64,000 nucleotides of DNA from Mycobacterium sp. 1245111.1 (lineage in GTDB: Bacteria > Actinomycetota > Actinomycetes > Mycobacteriales > Mycobacteriaceae), in contig NZ_LZLV01000155.1 in assembly GCF_001673405.1 (NCBI RefSeq), positions 62,001 through 126,000 of the forward strand, read 5' to 3'. The notes under the pieces were generated by a model. That model ran no database searches and was not told the DNA's origin. It worked only from the letters and a program-made list of their open reading frames with translations. The translations under genes and the position numbers were made by a program. This document shows positions 34,651 through 43,149 of the stretch, piece by piece. The first letter of the stretch is position 1. Each line of letters starts with the position of its first letter.

Positions 34651-35268
34651 GTGGTCACGACCGCTGAACCGAGGACTCAAAAGGGACGCGCGACCCGCGA
34701 ACGGCTCCTGACATGTGCCCGCGACGTCGCAATCGCCAACGATGGTCACATCGAGATCGCGTGGGTCGCGCAGGCCGCAGGTGTCGTGCCCAGCCTGGTC
34801 AACCGGTACTTCGGGACACGGGCGGGACTCGTGAGCGCGCTGCTGGACGATTTCTACCACCGCCTACACATCGAGGTTCTTGACCTCGATCTCGACGATC
34901 TGGGCACCTGGGCGCAGCACGAACGCAGCCGTCTCGAGAGGGGCGTGCACTTCCATTACACCGATCCGATGGCCGTCATCATCTACACCCGGCTATCGCG
35001 CGAGCCCGAGGTCGCGCTTACTGAGAACAGGCACGTCGACAGCGTCGTCAAACACGCCGCGGCCAGCATCCGTCGCGGCCAGAAGCGCTGCGAACTACCG
35101 TCATCCATCGACCCCGAATTGGCCGGCGCGGCGATGTTCGGCGCGATGCAGCGGGTGATGGTCACCGCTCTCGGCCGCACACCGCGTCCGCGGCCCGATC
35201 GCATCATCGACGTCCTCTGGCGACAGGTCGCCGCCGCAGTCGACATCGACCCGCAAGCTCGGGCCTAG
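34651..35268 (+). CDS. TetR-family regulator beside Rieske oxygenase
   Basis: This 205-residue TetR-type protein has a helix-turn-helix in IEIAWVAQAAGVVPSLVNRY and a DDFYHRLHIEVLDLD linker to a helical sensing domain. GTG 34651 lacks a ribosome site and seems leaderless. It probably represses itself and the divergent Rieske-cyclase operon through the TGACGTCA palindrome. The stop shares the tetranucleotide CTAG with the stop of the convergent fadE5. Confidence 0.85.
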   Translation: MVTTAEPRTQKGRATRERLLTCARDVAIANDGHIEIAWVAQAAGVVPSLVNRYFGTRAGLVSALLDDFYHRLHIEVLDLDLDDLGTWAQHERSRLERGVHFHYTDPMAVIIYTRLSREPEVALTENRHVDSVVKHAAASIRRGQKRCELPSSIDPELAGAAMFGAMQRVMVTALGRTPRPRPDRIIDVLWRQVAAAVDIDPQARA

Positions 35269-37100
35269 AACGCCTCTTCGCGAAGTTGCATGACCGCGAG
35301 GTCGACGTTGGCGGCGATGCCGCGTTCGGCAGTCAGCCGCGGCAGCATGTTCTTGACGAAAAAGTTTGCCGCAGCGACCTTTCCGCTGTAGAAGGAGCGG
35401 TCGGCCGGGCTCGGGTCGCTATCGAGGGCTGTCAGCGCGATTTCGGCTTGCCCAAGGAGCAACCAGCCGATCAGCAGATCGCCGACGGCCATCAGGAAGG
35501 GCACCGACTCCAGCCCGACGCGGTAGAGCTCCGCGGCGTTCTGCTGGGAGTCGACCAGATACCCCGTCATGGTGGCGACCCAGCCCTGCATGTCGTCGAC
35601 GGCGGTGGCCAGCCGCGAGCGGGCGTCGGCGAGTTCGGGTCGGGCATCGTCGCTGTCGATGAACGCTTCGATCTGCTTGACCACATGGGCCAGCGACGCG
35701 CCGTGGTCGCGGACGATCTTGCGGAAGAAGAAGTCCTGCGCCTGGATCGCGGTGGTGCCTTCGTACAACGAGTCGATCTTCGCGTCGCGAATGTATTGCT
35801 CGATCGGGTAGTCCTGCAGGAAGCCGGACCCGCCGAAGGTCTGCAGCGACTCGGTCAGGGTTTGGTAAGCCCTTTCGGAGCCAACACCTTTCACGATCGG
35901 CAGGAGCAGATCGTTGACCCGCTCCGCCAGATCGGCGTCGGCGCCGGAGACTATCGCCGCGACCGACGGGTCCTGATGCGCCGCGGTATAGAGGTAGAGC
36001 GCGCGCAGTCCTTCGGCGTAGGCCTTCTGGGTCAGCAGGGCGCGGCGGACGTCGGGATGGTGAATGATCGTCACACGCGGCGCCGTTTTGTCGGTCATCT
36101 GGGTCAGGTCGGCGCCCTGGATCCGGGTCTTGGCGTAGTCCAGGGCGTTCAGGTAGCCGGTTGACAATGTGGCAATAGCCTTGGTGCCGACCATCATTCG
36201 GGCATACTCGATGATCTTGAACATCTGCGCGATCCCGCGGTGGGTGTCGCCGACCAGCCAGCCGACCGCTGGGACGCCGTGCTGGCCAAAAGTCAATTCG
36301 CAAGTGGCCGAGACTTTTAGACCCATCTTGTGCTCGACGTTGGTGACGAAGGCGCCGTTGCGCTCACCTGGCTCGCCGGTCTCCGGGTCGAGCAGGAACT
36401 TGGGCACCAGAAACAGGCTCAGGCCCTTGGTGCCGGGCGCGGCGCCCTCAGGACGAGCCAGCACCATGTGCAGGATGTTCTCGAAGACGTCGTCGCTGTC
36501 GCCGCTGGTGATGAACCGCTTGACGCCGTCGATGTGCCAGGTGCCGTCGCCCTGGTCGACCGCCTTGGTCCGGCCGGCGCCGACGTCGGATCCGGCATCG
36601 GGTTCGGTGAGCACCATCGTCGCGCCCCAGTTGCGGTCGATGGCCATCGACGCCCAATGCCGTTGCTGCTCATTGCCAATCCCGTAAAGGATGTTGGCCA
36701 GAATCGGGCCGGCCATGTACATGAAAACTGCGGGGTTGGCGCCGAGGACCAACTCGTTGATCGCCCATTGCACCATCGAGGGCGCGGGTACGCCCCCGAC
36801 GTTCTCGTCGAGTCCGACCCGGAACCACTCGCCTTCCCACCACGCCCGCAGCGACTTCTTGAACGGCTCGGGCAGCGTGACGACGTGGGTGTCGGGGTCG
36901 AATGTCGGCGGATGGCGGTCGCTCTCGGCGAATGACTCGGCCACCGGACCCTCGGCCAACCGCGCAGCCTCGGAAAGCATCTGCCGTACCGAGTCGCCAT
37001 CCAGGTCGCCGAACGCGTCGTCGGCGAGCACCTCGTCCAGCTTCAGCGACTCGAACAGGTTGAACTCGAGGTCGCGCACATTGCTCTTGTAGTGGCCCAT
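35265..37100 (-). CDS. fadE5: Acyl-CoA dehydrogenase FadE5-like
   Basis: This 611-residue, broad-range acyl-CoA dehydrogenase catalyses the first oxidative step of beta-oxidation. It starts MGHYKSNVRDLEFNLFE, the N-terminus I know from FadE5 (Rv0244c). Motifs are WGATMVLTEPDAGSDVGAGR, a DITHHPDV-like region read here as TIIHHPDVRRALLTQ, and catalytic Glu in SLYEGTTAIQAQ. It is a close paralogue of 19387-21222, with identical length. In M. tuberculosis I recall fadE5 next to fadA2; here it is about 34 kb away. It lies 31 bp behind the FAD monooxygenase gene and may be co-transcribed. Confidence 0.9.
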   Translation of the reverse strand: MGHYKSNVRDLEFNLFESLKLDEVLADDAFGDLDGDSVRQMLSEAARLAEGPVAESFAESDRHPPTFDPDTHVVTLPEPFKKSLRAWWEGEWFRVGLDENVGGVPAPSMVQWAINELVLGANPAVFMYMAGPILANILYGIGNEQQRHWASMAIDRNWGATMVLTEPDAGSDVGAGRTKAVDQGDGTWHIDGVKRFITSGDSDDVFENILHMVLARPEGAAPGTKGLSLFLVPKFLLDPETGEPGERNGAFVTNVEHKMGLKVSATCELTFGQHGVPAVGWLVGDTHRGIAQMFKIIEYARMMVGTKAIATLSTGYLNALDYAKTRIQGADLTQMTDKTAPRVTIIHHPDVRRALLTQKAYAEGLRALYLYTAAHQDPSVAAIVSGADADLAERVNDLLLPIVKGVGSERAYQTLTESLQTFGGSGFLQDYPIEQYIRDAKIDSLYEGTTAIQAQDFFFRKIVRDHGASLAHVVKQIEAFIDSDDARPELADARSRLATAVDDMQGWVATMTGYLVDSQQNAAELYRVGLESVPFLMAVGDLLIGWLLLGQAEIALTALDSDPSPADRSFYSGKVAAANFFVKNMLPRLTAERGIAANVDLAVMQLREEAF

Positions 37101-37131
37101 CGCCGACGCCTTTCGATCGCCTGGGCCGAGC

Positions 37132-38502
37132 CTAACTCCGCCGCGCGAGTCGCGAACAGTGATGGCGCGCGTTGGCGGCGACGATGCGAGTCAGCAGTTT
37201 GGGATCGTTGACCCGCTCAGGCGGGTCGATGAGGTGGGCGACCCGGAGCAGGCGTTCGGCGACGGCGGCGTCTTTCGCCGCGGCGATCAGAGCGCCCTTG
37301 ACGATGCGGCTGCGCAGTCGCGCCTGCATCGACCGCGTGCCGGCGGCGGCGGGCGCTCGCTCGTTTGCTTGGTTACGCGCCCACACCGGGCCGATGGTTC
37401 GTGCGCTGCCGGCGAAGAATCGCCGCGCCAACTCGTCCCGGCCGTCGTGCAGGCAATCACGCAACGTGATTGCCTGCAACGCCGCCATCGTCATGCCCTG
37501 GCCGTAGATCGGATTGAGGCTGCACTGCGCATCGCCCATCACCAGCAATCCGCCTGGAAAGCGCTCCATGCGGTCGTATCGCCGCCAGATCGACGTGGGG
37601 TTGCGAAACGTCGCGATCTCCCCAATGGGGCGCGCCGTGCGCAGTCCCTCACCGATGCTTCCAGGCAAGACGTCGTCGGCCAAGGCCAGCATCTCGTCGA
37701 AATCGGCTGGTGCTCCGCCACTTTCAAGGGGGCGACCGACGGCAAGCATCCATGTGTCGTGCTCGCAGGCCGACAGAAGCACCGAAGGATGGCGCGCTCC
37801 CCGGTTCGCCATGACCAGGCGCTGGCCGATCGCATCGTCGGCGACGGCGAAGCGCTGACTGGAGTATCCCACCGCAGTCGGGGCACGCTGCTCCGTCGGT
37901 CGCCCGTAGCCGAGGCGCTCCACGAATGCCGGCGTCCGGGCCGCCCTGCCTGTCGCATCGACGACAAGATCGGCATCCAGCACGGTCGTTAACTCGTTGT
38001 CGCGGTTGACGATGTGAACCCCGGTCACGGCCTCGGTTCCGGCACGAAGCTCAAGGAGGTCGTGGCGATCTAACACGGCCACATTGGGCAGGGTGGCCAC
38101 CTGCCGGCGAACGTAGAACTCCATGAACGGCCGACTCGCGAGGCACAGGGTCAATGCGGCCGGGTCGGCGACCGTGCCTGAGCGCGCCAGCTCCCAGTGG
38201 CCCATCCGCGCGTAGATCTGCGAAAGATCTCCGTCGCGCAGAACCACCGCGCCGGCGTCGGCCATCTCGTCGAGCACGTCCGGCAACAACTCCGACAGCA
38301 CCTGCACGCCACGGCCGAGCAGGGCGTGAAGATGGCGATCCTGGGGAACGCCTTTGCGATGGCCGGGGCGGTCAGGCAACGCGTCGCGTTCCACGATTGT
38401 CACCGAGGCGTAGAACTCCGAGAGAACCCGCGCCGCGAGCAGCCCCGCCATTCCCGCGCCCAGGACGACAGCGCTCTCTCCGACTCGGTAGGTCACATCC
38501 AT
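37132..38502 (-). CDS. FAD-dependent monooxygenase/oxidoreductase
   Basis: This 456-residue flavoprotein has the N-terminal dinucleotide fold VVLGAGMAGLLAARVL, then a FAD-ribose region VERDALPDRPGHRKG and a late GD motif GLLVMGDAQCSLNPIYGQGM. These fit a class A (aromatic-type or halogenase-like) FAD enzyme. The open frame continues to 38613 through AT-rich sequence, but ATG 38502 (MDVTYRVG) begins normal codon use, so I place the start there although no ribosome site is visible. Substrate unknown. It is followed by fadE5 after 31 bp. Confidence 0.82.
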   Translation of the reverse strand: MDVTYRVGESAVVLGAGMAGLLAARVLSEFYASVTIVERDALPDRPGHRKGVPQDRHLHALLGRGVQVLSELLPDVLDEMADAGAVVLRDGDLSQIYARMGHWELARSGTVADPAALTLCLASRPFMEFYVRRQVATLPNVAVLDRHDLLELRAGTEAVTGVHIVNRDNELTTVLDADLVVDATGRAARTPAFVERLGYGRPTEQRAPTAVGYSSQRFAVADDAIGQRLVMANRGARHPSVLLSACEHDTWMLAVGRPLESGGAPADFDEMLALADDVLPGSIGEGLRTARPIGEIATFRNPTSIWRRYDRMERFPGGLLVMGDAQCSLNPIYGQGMTMAALQAITLRDCLHDGRDELARRFFAGSARTIGPVWARNQANERAPAAAGTRSMQARLRSRIVKGALIAAAKDAAVAERLLRVAHLIDPPERVNDPKLLTRIVAANARHHCSRLARRS

Positions 38503-38773
38503 AGCTAGGCACGGTATCCCGAAAAATAAGGAAATTAAGGGAACGTTATGGATTCGATAAGGCCTTCTGGCGCTAATTATGGTTAAAAACATAATCAGGC
38601 GGCTCTGAACCAAACGCTGCGGCTGCCCTGGCCGAGGGGGGCGACTTGGATTTTTCGATCTGAGCAGCGCCAGGGCCTACCAAGCAGTTGCTTGCTGGAC
38701 GCAAGCCTTATATGCTTCAAGCCATAATCGTGTGTCGGTCAGCTTCGGCGCATGGCAGCAGCAGGAGAAGATC
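38503..38773. other. AT-rich intergenic region
   Basis: This 271 bp spacer is clearly poorer in GC than its surroundings, notably 38520-38600. It holds an inverted repeat ATTATG/CATAAT (38576-38581 and 38590-38595) and a cluster of CAAGC/GCTTG half-sites at 38681-38722. No convincing gene is seen. It separates the divergent monooxygenase from the 48-residue protein and TetR pair. Confidence 0.6.
38681..38722. promoter_or_regulatory. Cluster of CAAGC/GCTTG half-sites, candidate TetR operator
   Basis: CAAGCA-GT-TGCTTG (38681-38694) is a 6+6 bp palindrome. Further CAAGC copies follow at 38702-38706 and 38718-38722, with GCTT at 38714-38717. Five half-sites in 42 bp upstream of a small gene and a TetR gene suggest cooperative regulator binding. 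Confidence 0.45.
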
Positions 38774-38920
38774 ATGCTGATCGTCGAACTCAATGTGGCG
38801 GGCTACCGCCTCAGCGGTGAATGGGCCGGATTGCGCCGCAGCACCCTGCGGCCCGTGCGGTTCAACGCGCGGGGCATTCACTGGCGGATGCCCCAGCTTC
38901 GGCACACCCCAGCCGCCTGA
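38774..38920 (+). CDS. Hypothetical 48-residue protein upstream of TetR
   Basis: This is a small basic protein starting MLIVELNVAGYRLSGEW and rich in Arg. AGGAG lies 6 bases before the ATG, and the third codon positions are strongly GC-biased as in real genes here. The frame also opens from 38732, but that part lacks these features. It ends 14 bp before the TetR start, so both are probably on one transcript. I do not recognise the family. It could be a small regulatory or membrane-surface protein; no membrane helix is evident. Confidence 0.55.
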   Translation: MLIVELNVAGYRLSGEWAGLRRSTLRPVRFNARGIHWRMPQLRHTPAA

Positions 38921-38934
38921 AAAGGTCGTCTGCC

Positions 38935-39555
38935 ATGTCGTTAGCGACTCACGCCCGCCGTAAGCGCGGCGATACCCGAACCAAGATGCTGATCAGCGCC
39001 GCCGAGGTGATGCGCGAACGCGGCGCCGCCGGCGTCACCATCGACGAGGTGCTGACCCGTAGCGGTGCGCCCCGCGGATCGGTCTACTACCACTTCCCGG
39101 ACGGTCGCAATCAGATCCTCGCCGAGGCCCTGCAGTACGCGGGCGATGCGATCACCGCCGGTATCGACGACGCCGCCGGCCGGGGCGCCAAAGTCCTGCT
39201 GCGCCAGTTCGTCGACTTCTGGGAGCGCGAGCTGACCGAAAGCGATTTCCACGCCGGCTGCCCGGTAGTGGCCGCGGCCATCGGCTCATGCGATGAAGAG
39301 GTCCGCCTGTCCACGGAGGCCGCACGGATCTTCGCGCATTGGCGCAAAGCGCTCACGTGGGCATTCGTCGCCGACGGATTCGAGGAGTCAGACGCCGACT
39401 CGCTGGCCGTGATGTCGATCGCGACCCTGGAGGGTGCCGTCGTGTTATGCCGCTCCAGCCATAGCAGCGAACCGCTGCACAAGGCCTACGAGCAGCTCGA
39501 ATTCCTGGTCAAGGCAAGGGAATTCGTTCGCCGTAACGGCGTTCCGGCGCGCTAG
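38935..39555 (+). CDS. TetR-family regulator, LmrA/YxaF type
   Basis: This 206-residue regulator has a DNA-binding domain with VTIDEVLTRSGAPRGSVYYHF, then a sensing domain with FHAGCPVVAAAIG, the conserved Cys-Pro segment of the LmrA/YxaF branch. ATG 38935 is preceded by AAAGG. The stop shares CTAG with the stop of the convergent 98-residue gene. The likely target is its own promoter region, where half-site repeats are seen, and possibly the divergent monooxygenase. Confidence 0.85.
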   Translation: MSLATHARRKRGDTRTKMLISAAEVMRERGAAGVTIDEVLTRSGAPRGSVYYHFPDGRNQILAEALQYAGDAITAGIDDAAGRGAKVLLRQFVDFWERELTESDFHAGCPVVAAAIGSCDEEVRLSTEAARIFAHWRKALTWAFVADGFEESDADSLAVMSIATLEGAVVLCRSSHSSEPLHKAYEQLEFLVKAREFVRRNGVPAR

Positions 39556-39848
39556 TCGCTGGCCGGTAGCGGCTTGGCTTCCTTCAGGCTCAGCGGCGTC
39601 TGGCCCACCGCCAGGGTCCCGGCGCCGGCCTTGGTCACCAGCACCTCGGCGCCGGCGTCGTCGACGTAACGCTTGCCCATGATCGCGCCGTCGGAGAAGG
39701 CCGGATCCAGCTCACCGGAACGCTCGGCGCCCAACTCAACCATCGGCGCCCCACCGCAGCGCAGATCGTCAAGGCTGTCGGCGCTGCGAACGACGATCAC
39801 CTGGGTGTCGCAGACCTGACTGGCCAGACGGGTTCCGTTCTTGATCAT
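39552..39848 (-). CDS. Conserved hypothetical 98-residue protein downstream of FadD
   Basis: This is a 98-residue soluble protein starting MIKNGTRLASQVCDTQVIVV. It has two cysteines and a GG pair (VCDTQ and LRCGGAPM) that could bind a metal, followed by a glycine/alanine-rich C-terminal half. AAGGAT precedes the ATG. It begins 21 bp after the stop of the FadD gene, so it is probably part of the same operon. Function not recognised; a thioesterase helper or zinc-binding partner would be guesses. Confidence 0.65.
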   Translation of the reverse strand: MIKNGTRLASQVCDTQVIVVRSADSLDDLRCGGAPMVELGAERSGELDPAFSDGAIMGKRYVDDAGAEVLVTKAGAGTLAVGQTPLSLKEAKPLPASD

Positions 39849-39869
39849 GGTTTCGATCCTTGCGTTCGT

Positions 39870-41387
39870 TTACTGCTCGGCCGGAGCGGCGCGAAGCTCT
39901 TCGACGATTTCGCGGCGAAGCACTTTGCCCGTCGCGTTGGTGGGCAGCTCGTCGCGAAAGACTACCCGGTCAGGGGTCCGCGACCCCCGCAAACTCTTGC
40001 GGACATGCTCGCGCAATTCCTCGGCATCGGGGTCGGTTCCGGCGGCCGCCACCACCACCGCGACGATCGCCTGTCCCCACTGCGGATCCTCGACACCGAC
40101 GACCGCGACGTCGCGCACGTGCGGGTGCTCGACGAGTACGTCCTCCAATTCCGCGGGCGCGATGTTCTCCCCGCCGCGGATGATCGTGTCGTCGCTGCGG
40201 CCGCCGATGAATAGGTAGCCACCCTCGTCGAGCATCGCGATGTCCTTGGTGGGGAACCACCCGTCAGCGTCGAGCACCGAGCCGATTCCGGTGTAGCGAC
40301 CCGACACCTGCTCGCCGCGCACGAACAGCTCGCCCGTCTCCCCCGCCGGCAGCACCGCGCCGTCCTCGCCGCGGATCTGCACCTCGACGCTCGGCACCGG
40401 CTGGCCGACCGAACCCAGCCGCTTGACCACGGCCGGGTCCGAGGCGGCCTGCGCCTCGCGGTGATCCTCGGGTGTCAGCACGGCGATCGTCGAACTCGTC
40501 TCGGTCAGGCCGTAGGCGTTGACGAAGCCGACATGGGGCAACAGCTCAAGGGCCTTGCGGACCAGCGGCAGCGGCACCTTGGATCCGCCGTACGCGAGGT
40601 TGCGCAGCGACGGCAGCCGGTGTCCGGTGCCGTCCAGCGCGCCGACGATTCGGTCCAGCATGGTCGGCACCACGGTCGCGCTGGTGACCTGTTCGGCGTC
40701 GACCAGGCGCACCCACTCCTGCGCGTCGAAGACGGGCAGATAGACCATCCTGCGGCCGGCGTACAGGTTCGACAGCGCCGCGCTGACCCCGGCGATGTGA
40801 TACGGCGGTACACAGATCAGCGCCGCATCGGTCGGCGCGGCGGAGCCGAATTCGACGGTGCCAGTGACGTAACTGGTCAGGTTGTTGTGAGTCAGCTCAA
40901 CGGCTTTGGGCTGCGACGTGGTGCCCGAGGTGAACAACACGATGCCCACCGAGTCCGGGTCGGCGAATTCCACGGCCGGTTCGCCCTCGCGGGCCTGGGC
41001 GAGGAAATCGTCGGACAGCACGACCTGCTTGGCTAGCCCGTCGAGCCCCTGCGGCCCACCCAGCTCGTCGAGGTAGCGGCGGTCGATCACCACCATCGGA
41101 TCGGGCAGCCGCGCGATCAACGCCTTGATCCCGTCGGCCGACAGCCGGTAGTTGATCGGCGTGAACGCCAGCCCGGCCCGAGCCGAGGCGAAGATCAGCA
41201 GCGGCAACATCGCCCCGCCGACACCGACATAGGCCACATGCGAGGCACCCGAGCCGGCGACGACGCCCGCGCCGCCGTCGGCGAGATCGCTGAGCTGCTG
41301 CGTCGTCAGCCGGACATCCCCCGAGACGACGGCCGTCCGCTCGGGATCGCTCGAGCTGGCCATCTCGAGCAGTAGCGAAATACTCAC
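39870..41387 (-). CDS. Acyl-CoA synthetase (FadD-type)
   Basis: This 505-residue adenylate-forming ligase has P-loop LFTSGTTSQPKAVE, adenine-binding GFVNAYGLTETSS, FPTKDIAMLDEGGYLFIGGRSD and the C-terminal Lys in NATGKVLRRE. GTG 41387 gives the best N-terminus (VSISLLLEMAS), with GGAAAGAG upstream; GTG 41411 is an in-frame alternative. It follows echA1 by 87 bp on the same strand and precedes the 98-residue gene by 21 bp. Specificity cannot be read, but the set of hydratase plus ligase suggests fatty or aromatic acid catabolism. Confidence 0.88.
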   Translation of the reverse strand: MSISLLLEMASSSDPERTAVVSGDVRLTTQQLSDLADGGAGVVAGSGASHVAYVGVGGAMLPLLIFASARAGLAFTPINYRLSADGIKALIARLPDPMVVIDRRYLDELGGPQGLDGLAKQVVLSDDFLAQAREGEPAVEFADPDSVGIVLFTSGTTSQPKAVELTHNNLTSYVTGTVEFGSAAPTDAALICVPPYHIAGVSAALSNLYAGRRMVYLPVFDAQEWVRLVDAEQVTSATVVPTMLDRIVGALDGTGHRLPSLRNLAYGGSKVPLPLVRKALELLPHVGFVNAYGLTETSSTIAVLTPEDHREAQAASDPAVVKRLGSVGQPVPSVEVQIRGEDGAVLPAGETGELFVRGEQVSGRYTGIGSVLDADGWFPTKDIAMLDEGGYLFIGGRSDDTIIRGGENIAPAELEDVLVEHPHVRDVAVVGVEDPQWGQAIVAVVVAAAGTDPDAEELREHVRKSLRGSRTPDRVVFRDELPTNATGKVLRREIVEELRAAPAEQ

Positions 41388-41474
41388 AGTCGCTCTTTCC
41401 GTGGGGTCCACACGTTACAAATCTCGCCCAGATTGTCATGCAAGCTTAGACGACGTGCCCGCCGCGTTACGAGC

Positions 41475-42254
41475 TCAGGTGCCGGTCCACTTCGCCGGCC
41501 GCTTCTCGGCGAACGCGGTCGCGCCTTCCTTGGCGTCGTTGGAGGTGAACACCGGCATCAGAATGCTGCTCTGCTTGGCGAACTTCTCGTCGGGGCTCCA
41601 GCCACGGGACTCGACGATGATCTGCTTGGTGGCGGCGACAGCCAGCGGGCCGTTGACCGTGATCCGCTCCGCCAGGTCGATCGCCGCGTCGAGCGCGCCG
41701 CCCGGTTCGGCGAGCACGTTGACCATGCCCAGCGCGTGCGCCCGCTCGGCGGTGAAGGGCTCGCCGGTCAGCGCCAGCTCCATCGCGATCGCGGGCGGGA
41801 TGCGCTCGGGCAGCCGCAGCAGCCCGCCGCCGCCGGCCACCAGTCCGCGCTTGACCTCGGGGATGCCGAACGACGCGTCTTTCGACGCGACGATCAGGTC
41901 GGTGGCCAGTGCCAGCTCGGTGCCTCCGGCCAGTGCGTAGCCCTCGACGGCGGCGATCAGCGGCTTGACCGGCGGACGCTCGGTGAAGCCCATGCCGCGG
42001 CCTTCGACGACGGGAACCTCACCGCGGGCGAACGCCTTGAGGTCCATCCCCGCGCAGAACGAACCGCCGGCACCGGTCACGATGCCGACCGAGAGTCCGG
42101 GGTCGCCGTCGAGCTTGTCCATCGCGTCGGCCAAACCGTGCGCCACCGCGGAGTTGACCGCGTTCTTGGCCTTGGGCCGGTTGATGGTGATGATCAGGAT
42201 CCGGTCCCGCTGCTCGACGAGGACTTCTGGTTCGGTGGCTTCTTCGGTGCTCAC
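41475..42254 (-). CDS. echA1: Enoyl-CoA hydratase
   Basis: This 259-residue crotonase-fold enzyme hydrates trans-2-enoyl-CoA. Both catalytic glutamates are present, in ALAGGTELALATD and in FGIPEVKRG, and the oxyanion-hole segments SFCAGMDLKAF and VAGGGGLLRLP are intact. The first 12 residues are an acidic leader. Length and position correspond to EchA1 (Rv0222). It is divergent from a PlsC-like acyltransferase over 86 bp and leads the FadD operon. Confidence 0.9.
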   Translation of the reverse strand: MSTEEATEPEVLVEQRDRILIITINRPKAKNAVNSAVAHGLADAMDKLDGDPGLSVGIVTGAGGSFCAGMDLKAFARGEVPVVEGRGMGFTERPPVKPLIAAVEGYALAGGTELALATDLIVASKDASFGIPEVKRGLVAGGGGLLRLPERIPPAIAMELALTGEPFTAERAHALGMVNVLAEPGGALDAAIDLAERITVNGPLAVAATKQIIVESRGWSPDEKFAKQSSILMPVFTSNDAKEGATAFAEKRPAKWTGT

Positions 42255-42340
42255 GGCGGTGTGACACTCCTTGTCCTGTTTGTAACGGGTGTTGCAGAGA
42301 TGGTAGCGAGCCGTGGCTGCTCGACTAGCATCACTGCCAA

Positions 42341-43147
42341 ATGGCTGCCACCGATATCGAACCCAGCGAGATGAACAAGTGGGACCCCGGCCTCACCGAA
42401 CGGGTGATGGGCTGGATTCGTCCGCTGATCAAGGGCTACCACCGCGCCGAGATCCGCGGCCTGGAATCGTTCCCGCCGGGCGGCGCGCTGGTGGTGGCGA
42501 ACCATTCCGGTGGGCTGTTCGCGATGGACGTGCCGGTGTTCGCCACCGGGTTCTACGAACAGTTCGGTTACGACCGTCCGGTATACACGCTGAGCCACGA
42601 CGTCATCTTCACCGGGCCTACCGGCGATTTCTTCCGCAAAACCGGCTTCATCCGGGCCAATCACGAAAATGCCGACGAGGCACTGCGGTCCGGCGGCGTG
42701 GTGGTGGTCTTCCCGGGCGGTGACTACGACGTATACCGACCGACGTTGTCGGAGAACGTGATTGACTTCGACGGCCGTACCGGTTACGTGCGGGCCGCTC
42801 TTAACGCCGGCGTTCCGATCGTGCCCGCGGTGTCCATCGGCGGCCAGGAAAGCCAGCTGTATCTGTCCCGCGGGATGGGACTGGCCAAAGCGCTGCGGCT
42901 GGACAAGCTGATGCGGGTGAAGATCCTGCCGATCTCGGTGGGCTTCCCGTTCGGGCTGTCCGCGGTGCTGCCGGTGAACCTGCCGCTGCCGACCAAGATC
43001 GTGATGCAGGTGCTCGAACCTATCGATGTGACAGCCGAATTCGGCGAAGACCCCGACATCGACACGGTCGATTCGCACGTGCGGCGCGTCATGCAGAAGG
43101 CGCTCGACGGGTTGGCCAAAGAACGTCGCCTCCCGGTAATCGGGTAG
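42341..43147 (+). CDS. PlsC-like lysophospholipid/glycerolipid acyltransferase
   Basis: This 268-residue acyltransferase is related to 1-acylglycerol-3-phosphate acyltransferases. The catalytic His region is ANHSGGLFAMD, with a longer His-to-Asp spacing than the classical HX4D, as in the subgroup near M. tuberculosis Rv1428c. The later glycine/proline motif VVVFPGGDYD and VPIVPAVSIGG fit substrate-binding blocks. It is 2 bp upstream of the FadD12-like gene, so activated acyl groups can be passed on. Likely membrane-associated and involved in phospholipid or triacylglycerol formation. Confidence 0.85.
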   Translation: MAATDIEPSEMNKWDPGLTERVMGWIRPLIKGYHRAEIRGLESFPPGGALVVANHSGGLFAMDVPVFATGFYEQFGYDRPVYTLSHDVIFTGPTGDFFRKTGFIRANHENADEALRSGGVVVVFPGGDYDVYRPTLSENVIDFDGRTGYVRAALNAGVPIVPAVSIGGQESQLYLSRGMGLAKALRLDKLMRVKILPISVGFPFGLSAVLPVNLPLPTKIVMQVLEPIDVTAEFGEDPDIDTVDSHVRRVMQKALDGLAKERRLPVIG

Positions 43148-43149
43148 CA

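Noticed and set aside
38503..38613. N-terminal extension of the FAD monooxygenase
   Set aside because: AT-rich, atypical codons; the FAD fold begins just after ATG 38502.
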